Positions 34,255 through 42,848 of a stretch of DNA of 64,000 bases are shown here, piece by piece. Position 1 is the first letter of the stretch. Every line of letters starts with the position of its first letter. The position numbers and the translations under genes are program-made. Origin of the DNA: CAZRQL01 sp964602415 (GTDB lineage: Bacteria; Bacteroidota; Bacteroidia; Cytophagales; Flammeovirgaceae); contig CAZRQL010000006.1 in assembly GCA_964602415.1 (NCBI GenBank), forward strand, positions 51,339-115,338, read 5' to 3'. The notes beneath the pieces were generated by a model. The model was given only the letters and a program-made list of their open reading frames with translations. It was not told where the DNA came from and ran no database searches.

Positions 34255-36372
34255 TTATTTGGTCAATGGGAGTTTTAAACTGATTCTCAGGTTTCGCCCG
34301 GGTTCGGGAATGGACAAAATTCGGTAGCGGCTCAGATGGTTGAGGTAGGGCGTGTCGGCAATATTTTGAAGGCTTATATTGAGCAGGGTTTGCTTGTAGC
34401 TTAGTTGCAGACCTGCACCCCACAGGTGGTAGGCAGGGGTTTCACGTTCGTTGCGGTCGGTGCGTTGTTGGCTGAAATGATGAGCAAAGTCAGAATAGAT
34501 ATTTACTTCTAAGTTTTTGGTTTTCAAAAAGTAATCCAATCTGACATAGAATTTATCGGGTGGGGTAAAAGGCAGTCCAAAAGTTGAATTGATGTTTTTG
34601 GCTCTTACGATTGCGTAGTGGGTATTGAAAACCAATGATTTGTGGATTTTGTACTCAAATTCTGCCTCAAATCCGTTGATAAAAGCGCGGTCTTGACGGT
34701 ACAAGTAAATTTGCCCCGCCTCGGGCAAGGGCGAAAACATGGCTGCCGGACTCAAGTACAAATAATTTGAAAAATAATATCCATAAGGCGAAAATTGAAA
34801 TTTTATCTTATTGATTTTCAGCTCTAAATCTGCATCGGCACTATACCCCACTTCGGGCGAAAGACTTGGGTCGCCGCGTTCGTGTCGATAAGTACCGTGA
34901 TGTATGCCATTGGAAACCAATTCATTGACCGTAGGGAAGCGAAAAACTCGACTTGCCGCGAACTTGGACTTGATGCGTTGGCTTATAGCCCAATTCAATC
35001 CGCATGAAGCCGAAACACTCGAAAAATAACGGTTTAAGTTGGGTGCACGATAAGGTTCATCGGTAAGTTCTTGATAAAAAAGGTCAAGGGCAAGAGGAGA
35101 GGAAAAATTTGCCATATCGAAACGGATTCCCGCCGTTGTCTTGACTTTTTTATTTATTTTTTTGTTAATGAGCGAGTAAAATCCCACTTGGTAGCAGTGA
35201 TAGTGGGGTATAAGGAACTCAAATCCGGTGGAACGGTTGTTTTGTATTTCGACCGAAGTGCCCAAGGTGTAGTTCATAAAGTCAAGTTCCTTTTCTATTT
35301 TAAACTTGGCTGTCAATACGTTAAGACTCATTTGGAGAGCCAAGATTTGGCTTTTATCAATTTGTTGTCTGCCGTGTGCGTGGGGAATTGATTCTTCGCG
35401 CCTCAGGTTATGTTGCCAAGCCATATCAAACGATGCGGTATATTTATCTGCATAATACACTAAGTTAAAAATCAGTTTATTGTGTGAATTGACTTGTCGG
35501 GGTAGGTCTATGTTTCGATTGCCGTCGGGGCGCAGAGAGTAAAACCTCGGCGAGCCCATAGCCCCCCCAAAGATTCCGGCGCGCTGGTTGAAGCCGCTCC
35601 ACATCAAAGTAATATGGGTCTTTTTTCCTACCCGACCCAGTGAAAGTTTGTGGTTGAGTTCACTGCCAGCGGTGTTTTTGAGCCATCCGTCGTATATGGG
35701 CAATATGTATCCGTTGTAAATAAATTGGGTTGCCGGAACTCTAAAATCACCAAAATCTTGGACAGTAACTCGCCCTTTGACAAAAAAATGGTTTTTTCGC
35801 ACCTGCATACCCAAAGAATTGACAAACAATCGGTTGTTGCTTTGGTAGGCTGCCGTGGTTTGGATTTGAAGCCTTTGTTCGACAATAGGCTCGGGCAAAA
35901 TCTCAATGGCTCCCGCAATCGCATCAGAGCCGTAGGCCAGTGCCATGGGGCCTTTGGTAATCAGAACACGCTCTACCCCCAAGGCATCTATCTCAAGGCC
36001 ATGGTCGCTGCCCCACTGCTGGCCTTGTTGTTTGATGCCGTTCTCACTCACTACCAGCCGATTAAAACTCATCCCTCTGATTACGGGCTTGGCTATCCCT
36101 ACTCCCATCTGAATGGCAGAAAGACCGGGTACATTTTCCAACGTGCTGACAAAAGACACTTTAGCCTGTCTGAGCAATTGCTGACTTGAAAACTCCTTTT
36201 CTGACTTGAAAGATGTGGGAAATTGTGCACCAATCCAAATGGTTTGCAAAATCTTTGCCGAGTCAATGTCCAGACTATCAGACGATTGTGAAATATTTTT
36301 CTGTGAAAAAGCTACCTCATAGCAAAAAAATATTTGTAACAAAGCTGCATTTAAAATGTAATAATGTTTCAT
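34255..36372 (-). CDS. TonB-dependent outer-membrane receptor
   Basis: About 705 residues. Signal peptide, then a plug domain with FVSTLENVPGLSAIQMGVGIAKPVIRGMS and LVVSENGIKQQGQQWG. The 22-strand-type barrel ends in a typical hydrophobic strand (GRNLRISLKLPL). No N-terminal carboxypeptidase-like domain and no TonB-box-linked signalling domain, so a plain transporter. An extracellular-loop-like segment EESIPHAHGRQQIDKSQ and general layout resemble ZnuD-type metal receptors. The divergent gene encodes a His-rich lipoprotein, which supports a metal substrate (inference). ATG at 36372; start codons of the two genes are 21 bases apart. Confidence 0.93.
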   Translation of the reverse strand: MKHYYILNAALLQIFFCYEVAFSQKNISQSSDSLDIDSAKILQTIWIGAQFPTSFKSEKEFSSQQLLRQAKVSFVSTLENVPGLSAIQMGVGIAKPVIRGMSFNRLVVSENGIKQQGQQWGSDHGLEIDALGVERVLITKGPMALAYGSDAIAGAIEILPEPIVEQRLQIQTTAAYQSNNRLFVNSLGMQVRKNHFFVKGRVTVQDFGDFRVPATQFIYNGYILPIYDGWLKNTAGSELNHKLSLGRVGKKTHITLMWSGFNQRAGIFGGAMGSPRFYSLRPDGNRNIDLPRQVNSHNKLIFNLVYYADKYTASFDMAWQHNLRREESIPHAHGRQQIDKSQILALQMSLNVLTAKFKIEKELDFMNYTLGTSVEIQNNRSTGFEFLIPHYHCYQVGFYSLINKKINKKVKTTAGIRFDMANFSSPLALDLFYQELTDEPYRAPNLNRYFSSVSASCGLNWAISQRIKSKFAASRVFRFPTVNELVSNGIHHGTYRHERGDPSLSPEVGYSADADLELKINKIKFQFSPYGYYFSNYLYLSPAAMFSPLPEAGQIYLYRQDRAFINGFEAEFEYKIHKSLVFNTHYAIVRAKNINSTFGLPFTPPDKFYVRLDYFLKTKNLEVNIYSDFAHHFSQQRTDRNERETPAYHLWGAGLQLSYKQTLLNISLQNIADTPYLNHLSRYRILSIPEPGRNLRISLKLPLTK

Positions 36373-36393
36373 TTGCAACAAAATTACAAAAAC

Positions 36394-37137
36394 ATGAGAG
36401 TTTTAATCAAAATCGTTTTTTTAGCTGTTGTTGTAGGCTTTATGGCTTGCAGCAAATCTGACGACAACAAGCCGGTCGATAAAACCAAACCAACTGCAAC
36501 AATGGTTTCTATGACCGAAGTGGTTGACCAAAATACTTCTGCCCCTACGTTGAACTTTGTAATTGACTTTGCTGATGACCAAGGGCTTAAGGAGTACAAA
36601 GTCGATATTCACGACGCTTTCGATGGCCACTCACACGGTAGAAGAGATGCCACCAAGGCTTTTATTTTTACCAAAGTGTACTCTATGAGCGGCAAAACGC
36701 ACAAAGCTACGGTTTCCGTTCCCATCCCAAAAGATGCCCCAACAGGTCCTTATCACTTGGTAATCAAATATTTTGATGCAGCCGGCAATGAAGGACAAGA
36801 GTTGGATTTGGACTTTGAAATCGCCAATGAAGCAACCCAGCCCACGATAAACATACTCACGGAACTCAACCCGGTAAAAGGAAGAAGTATGATGGTAAAT
36901 ATTGCGGTAAGCGACCCCGACGGCGAAGTAGAAGATGTAGTGGTGATGGTAGTTCATGAAAAAACAGGAACAGAAATCTTTGAAGGCGACAAGCACGTCC
37001 ACGCAAAAAATGCTGAAGTTACCTTTACCATTCCCATACCTGCCAACGCGCCTGCTGGCACCTATGGCTTTATAGTGGCCGCAGTAGATGACGATGGCAA
37101 CTATACTGTAATAGAAGAAGAATTCGAACTCAAATAA
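36394..37137 (+). CDS. DUF4625-type lipoprotein with His-rich motif
   Basis: A 247-residue lipoprotein: signal peptide MRVLIKIVFLAVVVGFMAC with lipobox Cys19. Two Ig-like beta domains follow. The first contains VDIHDAFDGHSHGRRD, a His/Asp-rich motif typical (from memory) of DUF4625 proteins; the second repeats the layout with VVMVVHEKTGTEIFEGDKHVHAK. The repeated histidines suggest metal binding. It is divergent from, and probably co-regulated with, the TonB receptor. ATG at 36394 chosen for the lipoprotein signal; a strong terminator follows. Confidence 0.83.
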   Translation: MRVLIKIVFLAVVVGFMACSKSDDNKPVDKTKPTATMVSMTEVVDQNTSAPTLNFVIDFADDQGLKEYKVDIHDAFDGHSHGRRDATKAFIFTKVYSMSGKTHKATVSVPIPKDAPTGPYHLVIKYFDAAGNEGQELDLDFEIANEATQPTINILTELNPVKGRSMMVNIAVSDPDGEVEDVVVMVVHEKTGTEIFEGDKHVHAKNAEVTFTIPIPANAPAGTYGFIVAAVDDDGNYTVIEEEFELK

Positions 37138-37156
37138 CCAAAAGTAGCCTTGTTCG

Positions 37157-37190
37157 ATAGCCACAGGTTTGTACTTGTGGCTATTTTTTT
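37157..37190 (+). terminator. Rho-independent terminator of the lipoprotein gene
   Basis: A 9-bp perfect stem (37157-37165 with 37176-37184) followed by seven T residues, 19 bases after the stop codon. The T-run overlaps the stop codon of the convergent histidine kinase. Confidence 0.85.
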
Positions 37191-39108
37191 ATGCCAAAAA
37201 TGAAAAAATTTTATCTTTCAATTCTTGCTTTCTAAACGGCTTGGGAATTAAATCATTCATTCCGGCTTCCATACACCGTTCTGTTTCACCTTTCATGGCC
37301 GATGCCGTAATAGCCAAAACAGGCGTACTGATTCCCAACTCATTGCGCAAAATTCTGGTGGCTTGGTAGCCGTCTATCTCGGGCATGTGCACGTCCATAA
37401 GTATCAGGTCGTATGTGCCTTGCTTGGCTTTTTCGATGACTTGCCGCCCATTGATGGCCACGTCCACCTCCAAACCCCACTGATTGAGCAGTGTAACCAC
37501 AAGCAACTGATTGACTTCGTTATCCTCAGACAGAAGGATTTTGCCGCCTTTTTCGTGTTCGATTTTTGGTGTTTGAGCAGCCGCTTGAGGGGCTGCGCTA
37601 TTTTTGAACCAAATTTCAAACCCAAACTCACTGCCTTTGCCTTCTTCACTTTCCAAATAAATCCTACCCTGTTGCATTTCAACTAATTGCTTGGAAATAG
37701 AAAGCCCCAGTCCTGTGCCTCCGTACTTGCGGGTGGTAGAAGAATTGGCCTGAGTAAACAATTTGAAAACGTCTTCGTGTTTTTCTTTTGGAATGCCTAT
37801 TCCTGTATCTTTTACAAAAAATCTAATCAGAGACGATTTGCCGTCAGTGGCCAATAGCCTTGCTCCTATGGTGATGCTGCCTTTTTCGGTAAACTTAATG
37901 GCATTGGTAAACAAATTGATAACCACTTGATTGAACCTGACAGGGTCAGTCAAAATCCAACCGGGTACATCAGAGGCTATATCTAAGTTGACTGTTAGCT
38001 TTTTGGGCTGAAACTTAGGACGGTAGCTTTCAACAATATTTTGGATTTGCTCTTGCGGGCACATCGGTATAAGTTCAAATGCCAAAGAACCACTTTCTAT
38101 TTTTGAAAAATCCAATATGTCATTGATAATCACCAAAAGACTTTCAGTCGAACTCAATATGATATCTACGTATTTACGCTGAATAGCAGTGAGTTCTGTG
38201 TCTTGTAATAAAGTAGCCATCCCCATAACGGCATTCATGGGAGTTCTGATTTCATGGCTCATAGTGGCCAAAAACTCCTGCTTGGCAAGAGCCAACTCTT
38301 CGGCTTTTACTTTTGCGGCATATAGACTTTGGTTTTGTAATTGGGTATGTTCGAGCAATTTGTCAAAAGCACGCATCAAATCGCCAATCTCATCGCTGCG
38401 GTTTATGTCTTTGATTCTGAGGGAAAAATCATTGCTTGCTATAATTTTTTGGGCAAATACTTGAAGCCCTAAAATCGGCCGGGTGATGACCCTTTGGGCA
38501 CTGACTGAAAGAACAACCGCTAAAATACTGGAAACACATATAATCAAGAGTGCCAAAACAGCCAACTGTTTGAAACGTTGGTAAAAGTCTTGCAATGAAC
38601 GCTTAACATACAAAGTAGCCAGCTGTTGTCCGCTTTGTTTTTCAACTGTTACATAAATGTAAAGTTCTCCTTTAGCCCAATCAAAATCTTCACCCATAGG
38701 TCGAAAAACAGGTATTCGTATTCCAACAAGTTGAGAATCAAGTTTAGAATCTAAAATCAAAGACTCAATTTTATCTATGTTAGCTTCGTTTCGAAGAAAA
38801 ACTGCACGGTCGTACACACTAATTGGATTGCCTTTCGCATCAAACAAACAAACATATTCAACTTCGCTGTATCGGGGCAAGGTCTTGTATAAATCCAACT
38901 GTATGGATTTAAGTGCCTGAACCTCAATAGATGCTGCATTACTCGACACAATATTGTAAGCCAAGTTTTGTATGTTGGTAATCGTATTTGATTTGAAGTT
39001 CTGGTATTCAACAACCAAAAAGGTAGCAAAAGAAAAAATTAAGACCGAAAAACTGACTATCAAAAAAGCAAGAGTTGCCTTAAATCGGATGCCTTTAATT
39101 TTAAACAT
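37189..39108 (-). CDS. hybrid sensor histidine kinase with CHASE8-like periplasmic domain
   Basis: A 639-residue inner-membrane kinase. TM1 (about 10-33), periplasmic sensor (about 34-180), TM2 (about 187-208), HAMP (SAQRVITRPILGLQVFA..). HisKA has TMSHEIRTPMN with His285, then HATPase_c with NLFTNAIKFTE, DTGIGIP and GTGLGLS. A C-terminal receiver has phospho-acceptor Asp572 in LILMDVHMPEIDG. The sensor has NLAYNIVSSNAASI and VEYVCLFDAKGNPISVYDR, the layout of CHASE8 sensors such as that of YfiN. It is the last gene of the operon 41903-37189, 2 bases after the YfiR-family gene. No DNA-binding output domain is attached. Confidence 0.92.
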   Translation of the reverse strand: MFKIKGIRFKATLAFLIVSFSVLIFSFATFLVVEYQNFKSNTITNIQNLAYNIVSSNAASIEVQALKSIQLDLYKTLPRYSEVEYVCLFDAKGNPISVYDRAVFLRNEANIDKIESLILDSKLDSQLVGIRIPVFRPMGEDFDWAKGELYIYVTVEKQSGQQLATLYVKRSLQDFYQRFKQLAVLALLIICVSSILAVVLSVSAQRVITRPILGLQVFAQKIIASNDFSLRIKDINRSDEIGDLMRAFDKLLEHTQLQNQSLYAAKVKAEELALAKQEFLATMSHEIRTPMNAVMGMATLLQDTELTAIQRKYVDIILSSTESLLVIINDILDFSKIESGSLAFELIPMCPQEQIQNIVESYRPKFQPKKLTVNLDIASDVPGWILTDPVRFNQVVINLFTNAIKFTEKGSITIGARLLATDGKSSLIRFFVKDTGIGIPKEKHEDVFKLFTQANSSTTRKYGGTGLGLSISKQLVEMQQGRIYLESEEGKGSEFGFEIWFKNSAAPQAAAQTPKIEHEKGGKILLSEDNEVNQLLVVTLLNQWGLEVDVAINGRQVIEKAKQGTYDLILMDVHMPEIDGYQATRILRNELGISTPVLAITASAMKGETERCMEAGMNDLIPKPFRKQELKDKIFSFLA

Positions 39109-39110
39109 TT

Positions 39111-39638
39111 TTATTCAACGTTGACCAAGTTGCGAGCGGTTCGAGATATTGACTTATCAACGACAAGGGATACTTTGGTGGCTTTGAGCAGGTTAAAATC
39201 AAATCCATTGCCCTCCCCAATAAAATTGATGATTCCTCCACTCTCACAAAAATTGGGGATTTTGTCGCCTATGGTGAGTACAGAAGGTTGTTTGTAGCTG
39301 TATATCTCTTTGATAATACGAGCAATATCGTTTTTTTCTGAATTAGCAATAAAAATAATGTGTGCTCCTTGGAGTCTGGAAACGGTTGTCGAGTAGTTGA
39401 TGGTTATTTTCCTGCCCTTATATTTATCTTGTAATTGGTACAAAAGCAACTCTCCAAACGGGTCTGTGCCCAAAATCCCAACAACAAGCGGCGTCTCATC
39501 TGTCAAAATAGAAGGAGGCCATTTTATATAGCCTGTAATAGCCGAAATAATGGCCGCTTTTCGCTCATATTCAGGTATTTGAGCAAATAAAGGAACACTC
39601 AATAGCCAAAAGCCAAAAGATAAAAATCTATTTTTCAA
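39111..39638 (-). CDS. YfiR-family (DUF4154) periplasmic protein
   Basis: A 175-residue exported protein: signal peptide MKNRFLSFGFWLLSVPLFAQ, then the YfiR pattern AAIISAITGYIKWPP and VVGILGTDPFGELL. Further along are GAHIIFIANSE, SVLTIGDKIPNFCESGGIINFI and a C-terminal NLLKATKVSLVVDKSISRTARNLV. In Pseudomonas, YfiR is the periplasmic repressor that binds the CHASE8 sensor domain of the diguanylate cyclase YfiN. Here the next gene, 2 bases downstream, encodes a kinase with a similar sensor, so YfiR probably gates the kinase. Confidence 0.88.
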   Translation of the reverse strand: MKNRFLSFGFWLLSVPLFAQIPEYERKAAIISAITGYIKWPPSILTDETPLVVGILGTDPFGELLLYQLQDKYKGRKITINYSTTVSRLQGAHIIFIANSEKNDIARIIKEIYSYKQPSVLTIGDKIPNFCESGGIINFIGEGNGFDFNLLKATKVSLVVDKSISRTARNLVNVE

Positions 39639-39650
39639 AAGATATACAAT

Positions 39651-41903
39651 TTATCGGTTCAACTTTTTTACTTCTATAATAATATCTTTTTGCGCCAGAT
39701 TGCTATTTGTTACCATTATTTTATGTTGGTCTGCTTTTAATCTTGACTTGAAATAATTTTGTAAAATCGCGGTTTTATTTAGAATGCGCGCCTCTAAAGG
39801 TATTTTGGACTCGTTTTGGACAATAAAAATTGCAAGATTTTTAAAATCATTTACAAATGTAATAATTTCTTCAAGTTTTTTAAGTTGTATTTGAGACAAT
39901 TGATCGCTGCCCGGCACAAACGGATCTTGTAGCCTTGCAATAACAGAATCCGGAGGTATTTTCCAAACACCTTCATTGCCAAATATTTGGCCTTGCAATG
40001 TACCAATCTTATCAAATACGTTAAAGTCTATTTGGGGGTCTTTGAAGGCATCTTGAATTTCTTGCAAAATGGTTTTGCGGTATTGCTCCCGCTGCTCGGG
40101 GGACACATCCAAATCATTGATGATTCCATCCAAACTCGCATAGGATGCAGAATCTTTATTTGCAAAGATTTCTTCTACCATCTTTCTAAAACCGGAAGTA
40201 CGAGAGACCGATGACAAAAAACCATTACCTGTTTTATCCATTTTGTCAAAAGAGTAAATTGGAGTCGAAAGAGAAAGGTGTTCTACCACTTCATTGCCTA
40301 AAAGAGCGATTTTTTTGACTTCAATATTTTGACTAAAGCGGTACACACGCGTATCTTTTTCAATAGTGATTCTGAATTTGTAAAAATGTGAATTACCAAC
40401 ATGTACTGTAAACATGTAATTTTTGGCCTGAGGCAAAAAAGCTACGTATTCGCCGTTTCTTTTTGAGTTATAGACAATAGGGTGGCTGCGCCTATCTTGG
40501 AGCGAATCCTCAGATGTAATTTTGATGCTTACGTTCAAAGTGTCAGTACCTCGAAGGGCTACAATATTGCCTGTAACGATAGCTATCCTTGACTGAGGCC
40601 TGAGATTACTTGCAAAATAAATATCATACCCCCCCATAGACTGCTCAGTAACACGATTAGAACTAAAAACAACGTGGTCTGAACCGGGCTTAGTGCTGTA
40701 ATAAATCTCATCAGCAGAGCTATTGATACCCAGTCCCATATTTTGGGGTACGCACCACAGGCCGACTGAATCCTTGGAGAAAAACACATCCAACCCCCCT
40801 ATGCTCCCCACCCTGTCTGAGCTAAAATACAAGGTTTGGTTGTCGTGTCCCATAAAGGGGGTAACTTCGTCGGAAGAAGTATTGATGGCGGGGCCTAAAT
40901 TGCGAGGAGTTTCCCACCTATCTCGTTTGCTGTCAACCCTATACAAATCAAATCCACCATATCCGCCCGCTCTGTCCGAGGCAAAAATAATAGAACGACC
41001 TGCATCAACGAAAGTAGCCCCCCAATACTTGCCGCCGCTATTGACCGAGTTGGGCAAGCGATGAGGTTTGCCCCACTCTTTCTTTTCATTTAACTTAATT
41101 ATATAGAGTTCTTCCGCTTGGCGGTCTTTATAGCTGCCCAAAAACAAATAAGTTTCTCCATCGGCTGCCACAGATACAGGGAATCCCTTAAAGTCACGTA
41201 TTTTCTGCTCGGAGGTCAGCGACCAGTTGGCGGTGGTATCTTGGTTGTCGTCTTTGGGGGCAGAGCGGTAAAAATTTATTGATGAATTCTTTTCACTGTC
41301 AGCGAGAAAATCTGTTTGGGAAATGATATCTTGATATGAGTTGTACCTTCTGTTTGAAGAGAGAAATACATCTTTTTGCCTTGGAATAAATAAAAACTTG
41401 AACTCGTCATACGAAGTATTGATGTACGGGGAAAAGACAAAAGTCTGGTACACATTTTCTTTTTTGGATAGATTGAGGGCGGTGGTGCAGGCGTTGATGA
41501 GTTGAGTGGCTTTTCGGTAATATTCGGAGTCTTGCTTTATCTTTTCTCTAAACTCATTGAAGGCAACCACAGCACTCTGCCATTTGCCCATGGCGTGGTA
41601 AGCCCTGCCCAAATCAAAAAAATAAATCGGTTTAGGATTTTGAGACTGACAAGCAGTTTCCAAAAAACTGAGGCTTTTGAACTTACCAAAATCAGACTCT
41701 AAGTAGCTTATACCCAAATAGTAATTCAAGAGAGGGTCGTTTTTGTAGGAGAGCTCTCTTTTGGCCTCTGCCAAGGCCAAATCATAGCGACCGGACTGAA
41801 TGTATCCTTCTATTTTTGGATAGCTTTGCGCTTGACTATCAATAGCATAAATACAAAATATCAAAAATAAAATCTTTTGAAAACCCTCCAAATAAAGTTT
41901 CAT
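39651..41903 (-). CDS. exported TPR / PD40 propeller / OmpA-like protein (PorE-type architecture)
   Basis: A 750-residue exported protein. Signal peptide to about residue 26 (..CIYAIDSQAQ), TPR helices (about 30-140), a WD40-like PD40 beta-propeller (about 160-430, with repeated blades such as VDAGRSIIFASDRAGGYGGFDLY), and a carboxypeptidase-regulatory-like domain (about 435-530). The C-terminal ~110 residues have the helix-strand layout of OmpA-like domains, but the peptidoglycan-binding Asp and Arg of the usual TDxxG...RA motif are not visible. TPR-PD40-CRD-OmpA is the architecture of type IX secretion protein PorE. Upstream of the YfiR gene, 12 bases apart. Confidence 0.82.
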   Translation of the reverse strand: MKLYLEGFQKILFLIFCIYAIDSQAQSYPKIEGYIQSGRYDLALAEAKRELSYKNDPLLNYYLGISYLESDFGKFKSLSFLETACQSQNPKPIYFFDLGRAYHAMGKWQSAVVAFNEFREKIKQDSEYYRKATQLINACTTALNLSKKENVYQTFVFSPYINTSYDEFKFLFIPRQKDVFLSSNRRYNSYQDIISQTDFLADSEKNSSINFYRSAPKDDNQDTTANWSLTSEQKIRDFKGFPVSVAADGETYLFLGSYKDRQAEELYIIKLNEKKEWGKPHRLPNSVNSGGKYWGATFVDAGRSIIFASDRAGGYGGFDLYRVDSKRDRWETPRNLGPAINTSSDEVTPFMGHDNQTLYFSSDRVGSIGGLDVFFSKDSVGLWCVPQNMGLGINSSADEIYYSTKPGSDHVVFSSNRVTEQSMGGYDIYFASNLRPQSRIAIVTGNIVALRGTDTLNVSIKITSEDSLQDRRSHPIVYNSKRNGEYVAFLPQAKNYMFTVHVGNSHFYKFRITIEKDTRVYRFSQNIEVKKIALLGNEVVEHLSLSTPIYSFDKMDKTGNGFLSSVSRTSGFRKMVEEIFANKDSASYASLDGIINDLDVSPEQREQYRKTILQEIQDAFKDPQIDFNVFDKIGTLQGQIFGNEGVWKIPPDSVIARLQDPFVPGSDQLSQIQLKKLEEIITFVNDFKNLAIFIVQNESKIPLEARILNKTAILQNYFKSRLKADQHKIMVTNSNLAQKDIIIEVKKLNR

Positions 41904-41999
41904 TTGCTCTATATTTGCAATAAAAAAAATTATCCTCTCTTAATAAGACCGGCTCAAAAAGTGAGTTAATATTTGTATAAACGAAAGAATTAAATATCT

Positions 42000-42794
42000 A
42001 TGATAAACATCCGTCTGTTAATTTGCTTTACTTGTCTGCCTCTGCTGGCCTTCTCTCAACCCGACCAAGTTTGGTGGGATGGGTTAGATGCACGGTGGAA
42101 AAATATTTTTGTCAAATCAGCCAAAATAAGTTCTATTCCTACAAAAGATGACTTCAAAAAGATTGCCGAACTTACCATCCTCGATGTCTCAAGTCAAAAT
42201 ATCAAGGATTTATTGCCCTTAAAATCACTCAAAAATCTGAAAACTCTTTTTTTAGATGGCAATTCATCTGTTTCTGACCTGTCGCCTCTTGCCTCACTGA
42301 CCCAACTCCAAGCCCTCAACATCAGTGAAACCGACGTTGCCGACTTATCTGCTCTTTCCAAACTCAGTGGCCTCAAAAAATTGGAAGCCTACAATAACAA
42401 AATCACGGATCTGAGTCCTCTTTCATCGCTGAAACAATTGGAAATACTCGATTTGTCAAACTGTAAAATTACTTCCATCGCACCTTTGGCAGGGTGTACA
42501 GCCCTAAAAATTCTTTACATAAACAATACGGAAGTAAACTCACTCGCTCCCATGGAACATGCGGTCAATTTGGTAGAGCTGTCAGCAATCCGCACTCCAA
42601 TTTCTTCACTCACTCCACTAAAAAAGTATTCCAGCTTAAAAGAACTGGTCATTCAATACACTGAAGTAGATAACTTAGAGCCGCTCAAGGGTTTACCAAA
42701 CCTAAAAATAGTTTATTGCGAATTTTCAAAGGTTTCTGAGGAAGCCATCACAAAATTTAAAAAAGACAACCCGCTCGTAATGATTAATGAATGA
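42000..42794 (+). CDS. secreted leucine-rich-repeat protein
   Basis: A 264-residue protein with signal peptide MINIRLLICFTCLPLLAFSQ and about eight 22-residue leucine-rich repeats of the internalin/SDS22 type (LxxLxxLxxLxxLxLxxN with 'DLSPLxSL' units). The first repeats are at about residue 55 and the last at about 245. Such proteins usually bind other proteins. There is no C-terminal sorting domain, so it probably stays in the periplasm or outer membrane surface. It is divergent from the operon at 41903 and 54 bases from the next gene. Confidence 0.88.
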   Translation: MINIRLLICFTCLPLLAFSQPDQVWWDGLDARWKNIFVKSAKISSIPTKDDFKKIAELTILDVSSQNIKDLLPLKSLKNLKTLFLDGNSSVSDLSPLASLTQLQALNISETDVADLSALSKLSGLKKLEAYNNKITDLSPLSSLKQLEILDLSNCKITSIAPLAGCTALKILYINNTEVNSLAPMEHAVNLVELSAIRTPISSLTPLKKYSSLKELVIQYTEVDNLEPLKGLPNLKIVYCEFSKVSEEAITKFKKDNPLVMINE

Positions 42795-42798
42795 TTTT

Positions 42799-42826
42799 TT
42801 TGATTGGATGTTTTTTCAGATATTTG
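42799..42826 (+). promoter_or_regulatory. promoter-like TTTG-N16-GATATTTG
   Basis: A TTTG -33 box (42799-42802) 16 bases from a one-mismatch -7 box (42819-42826), 22 bases before the ATG at 42849. The usual spacing is a little longer, so moderate support only. Confidence 0.4.
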
Positions 42827-42848
42827 CAGGCTCGATATAGATATAAGT

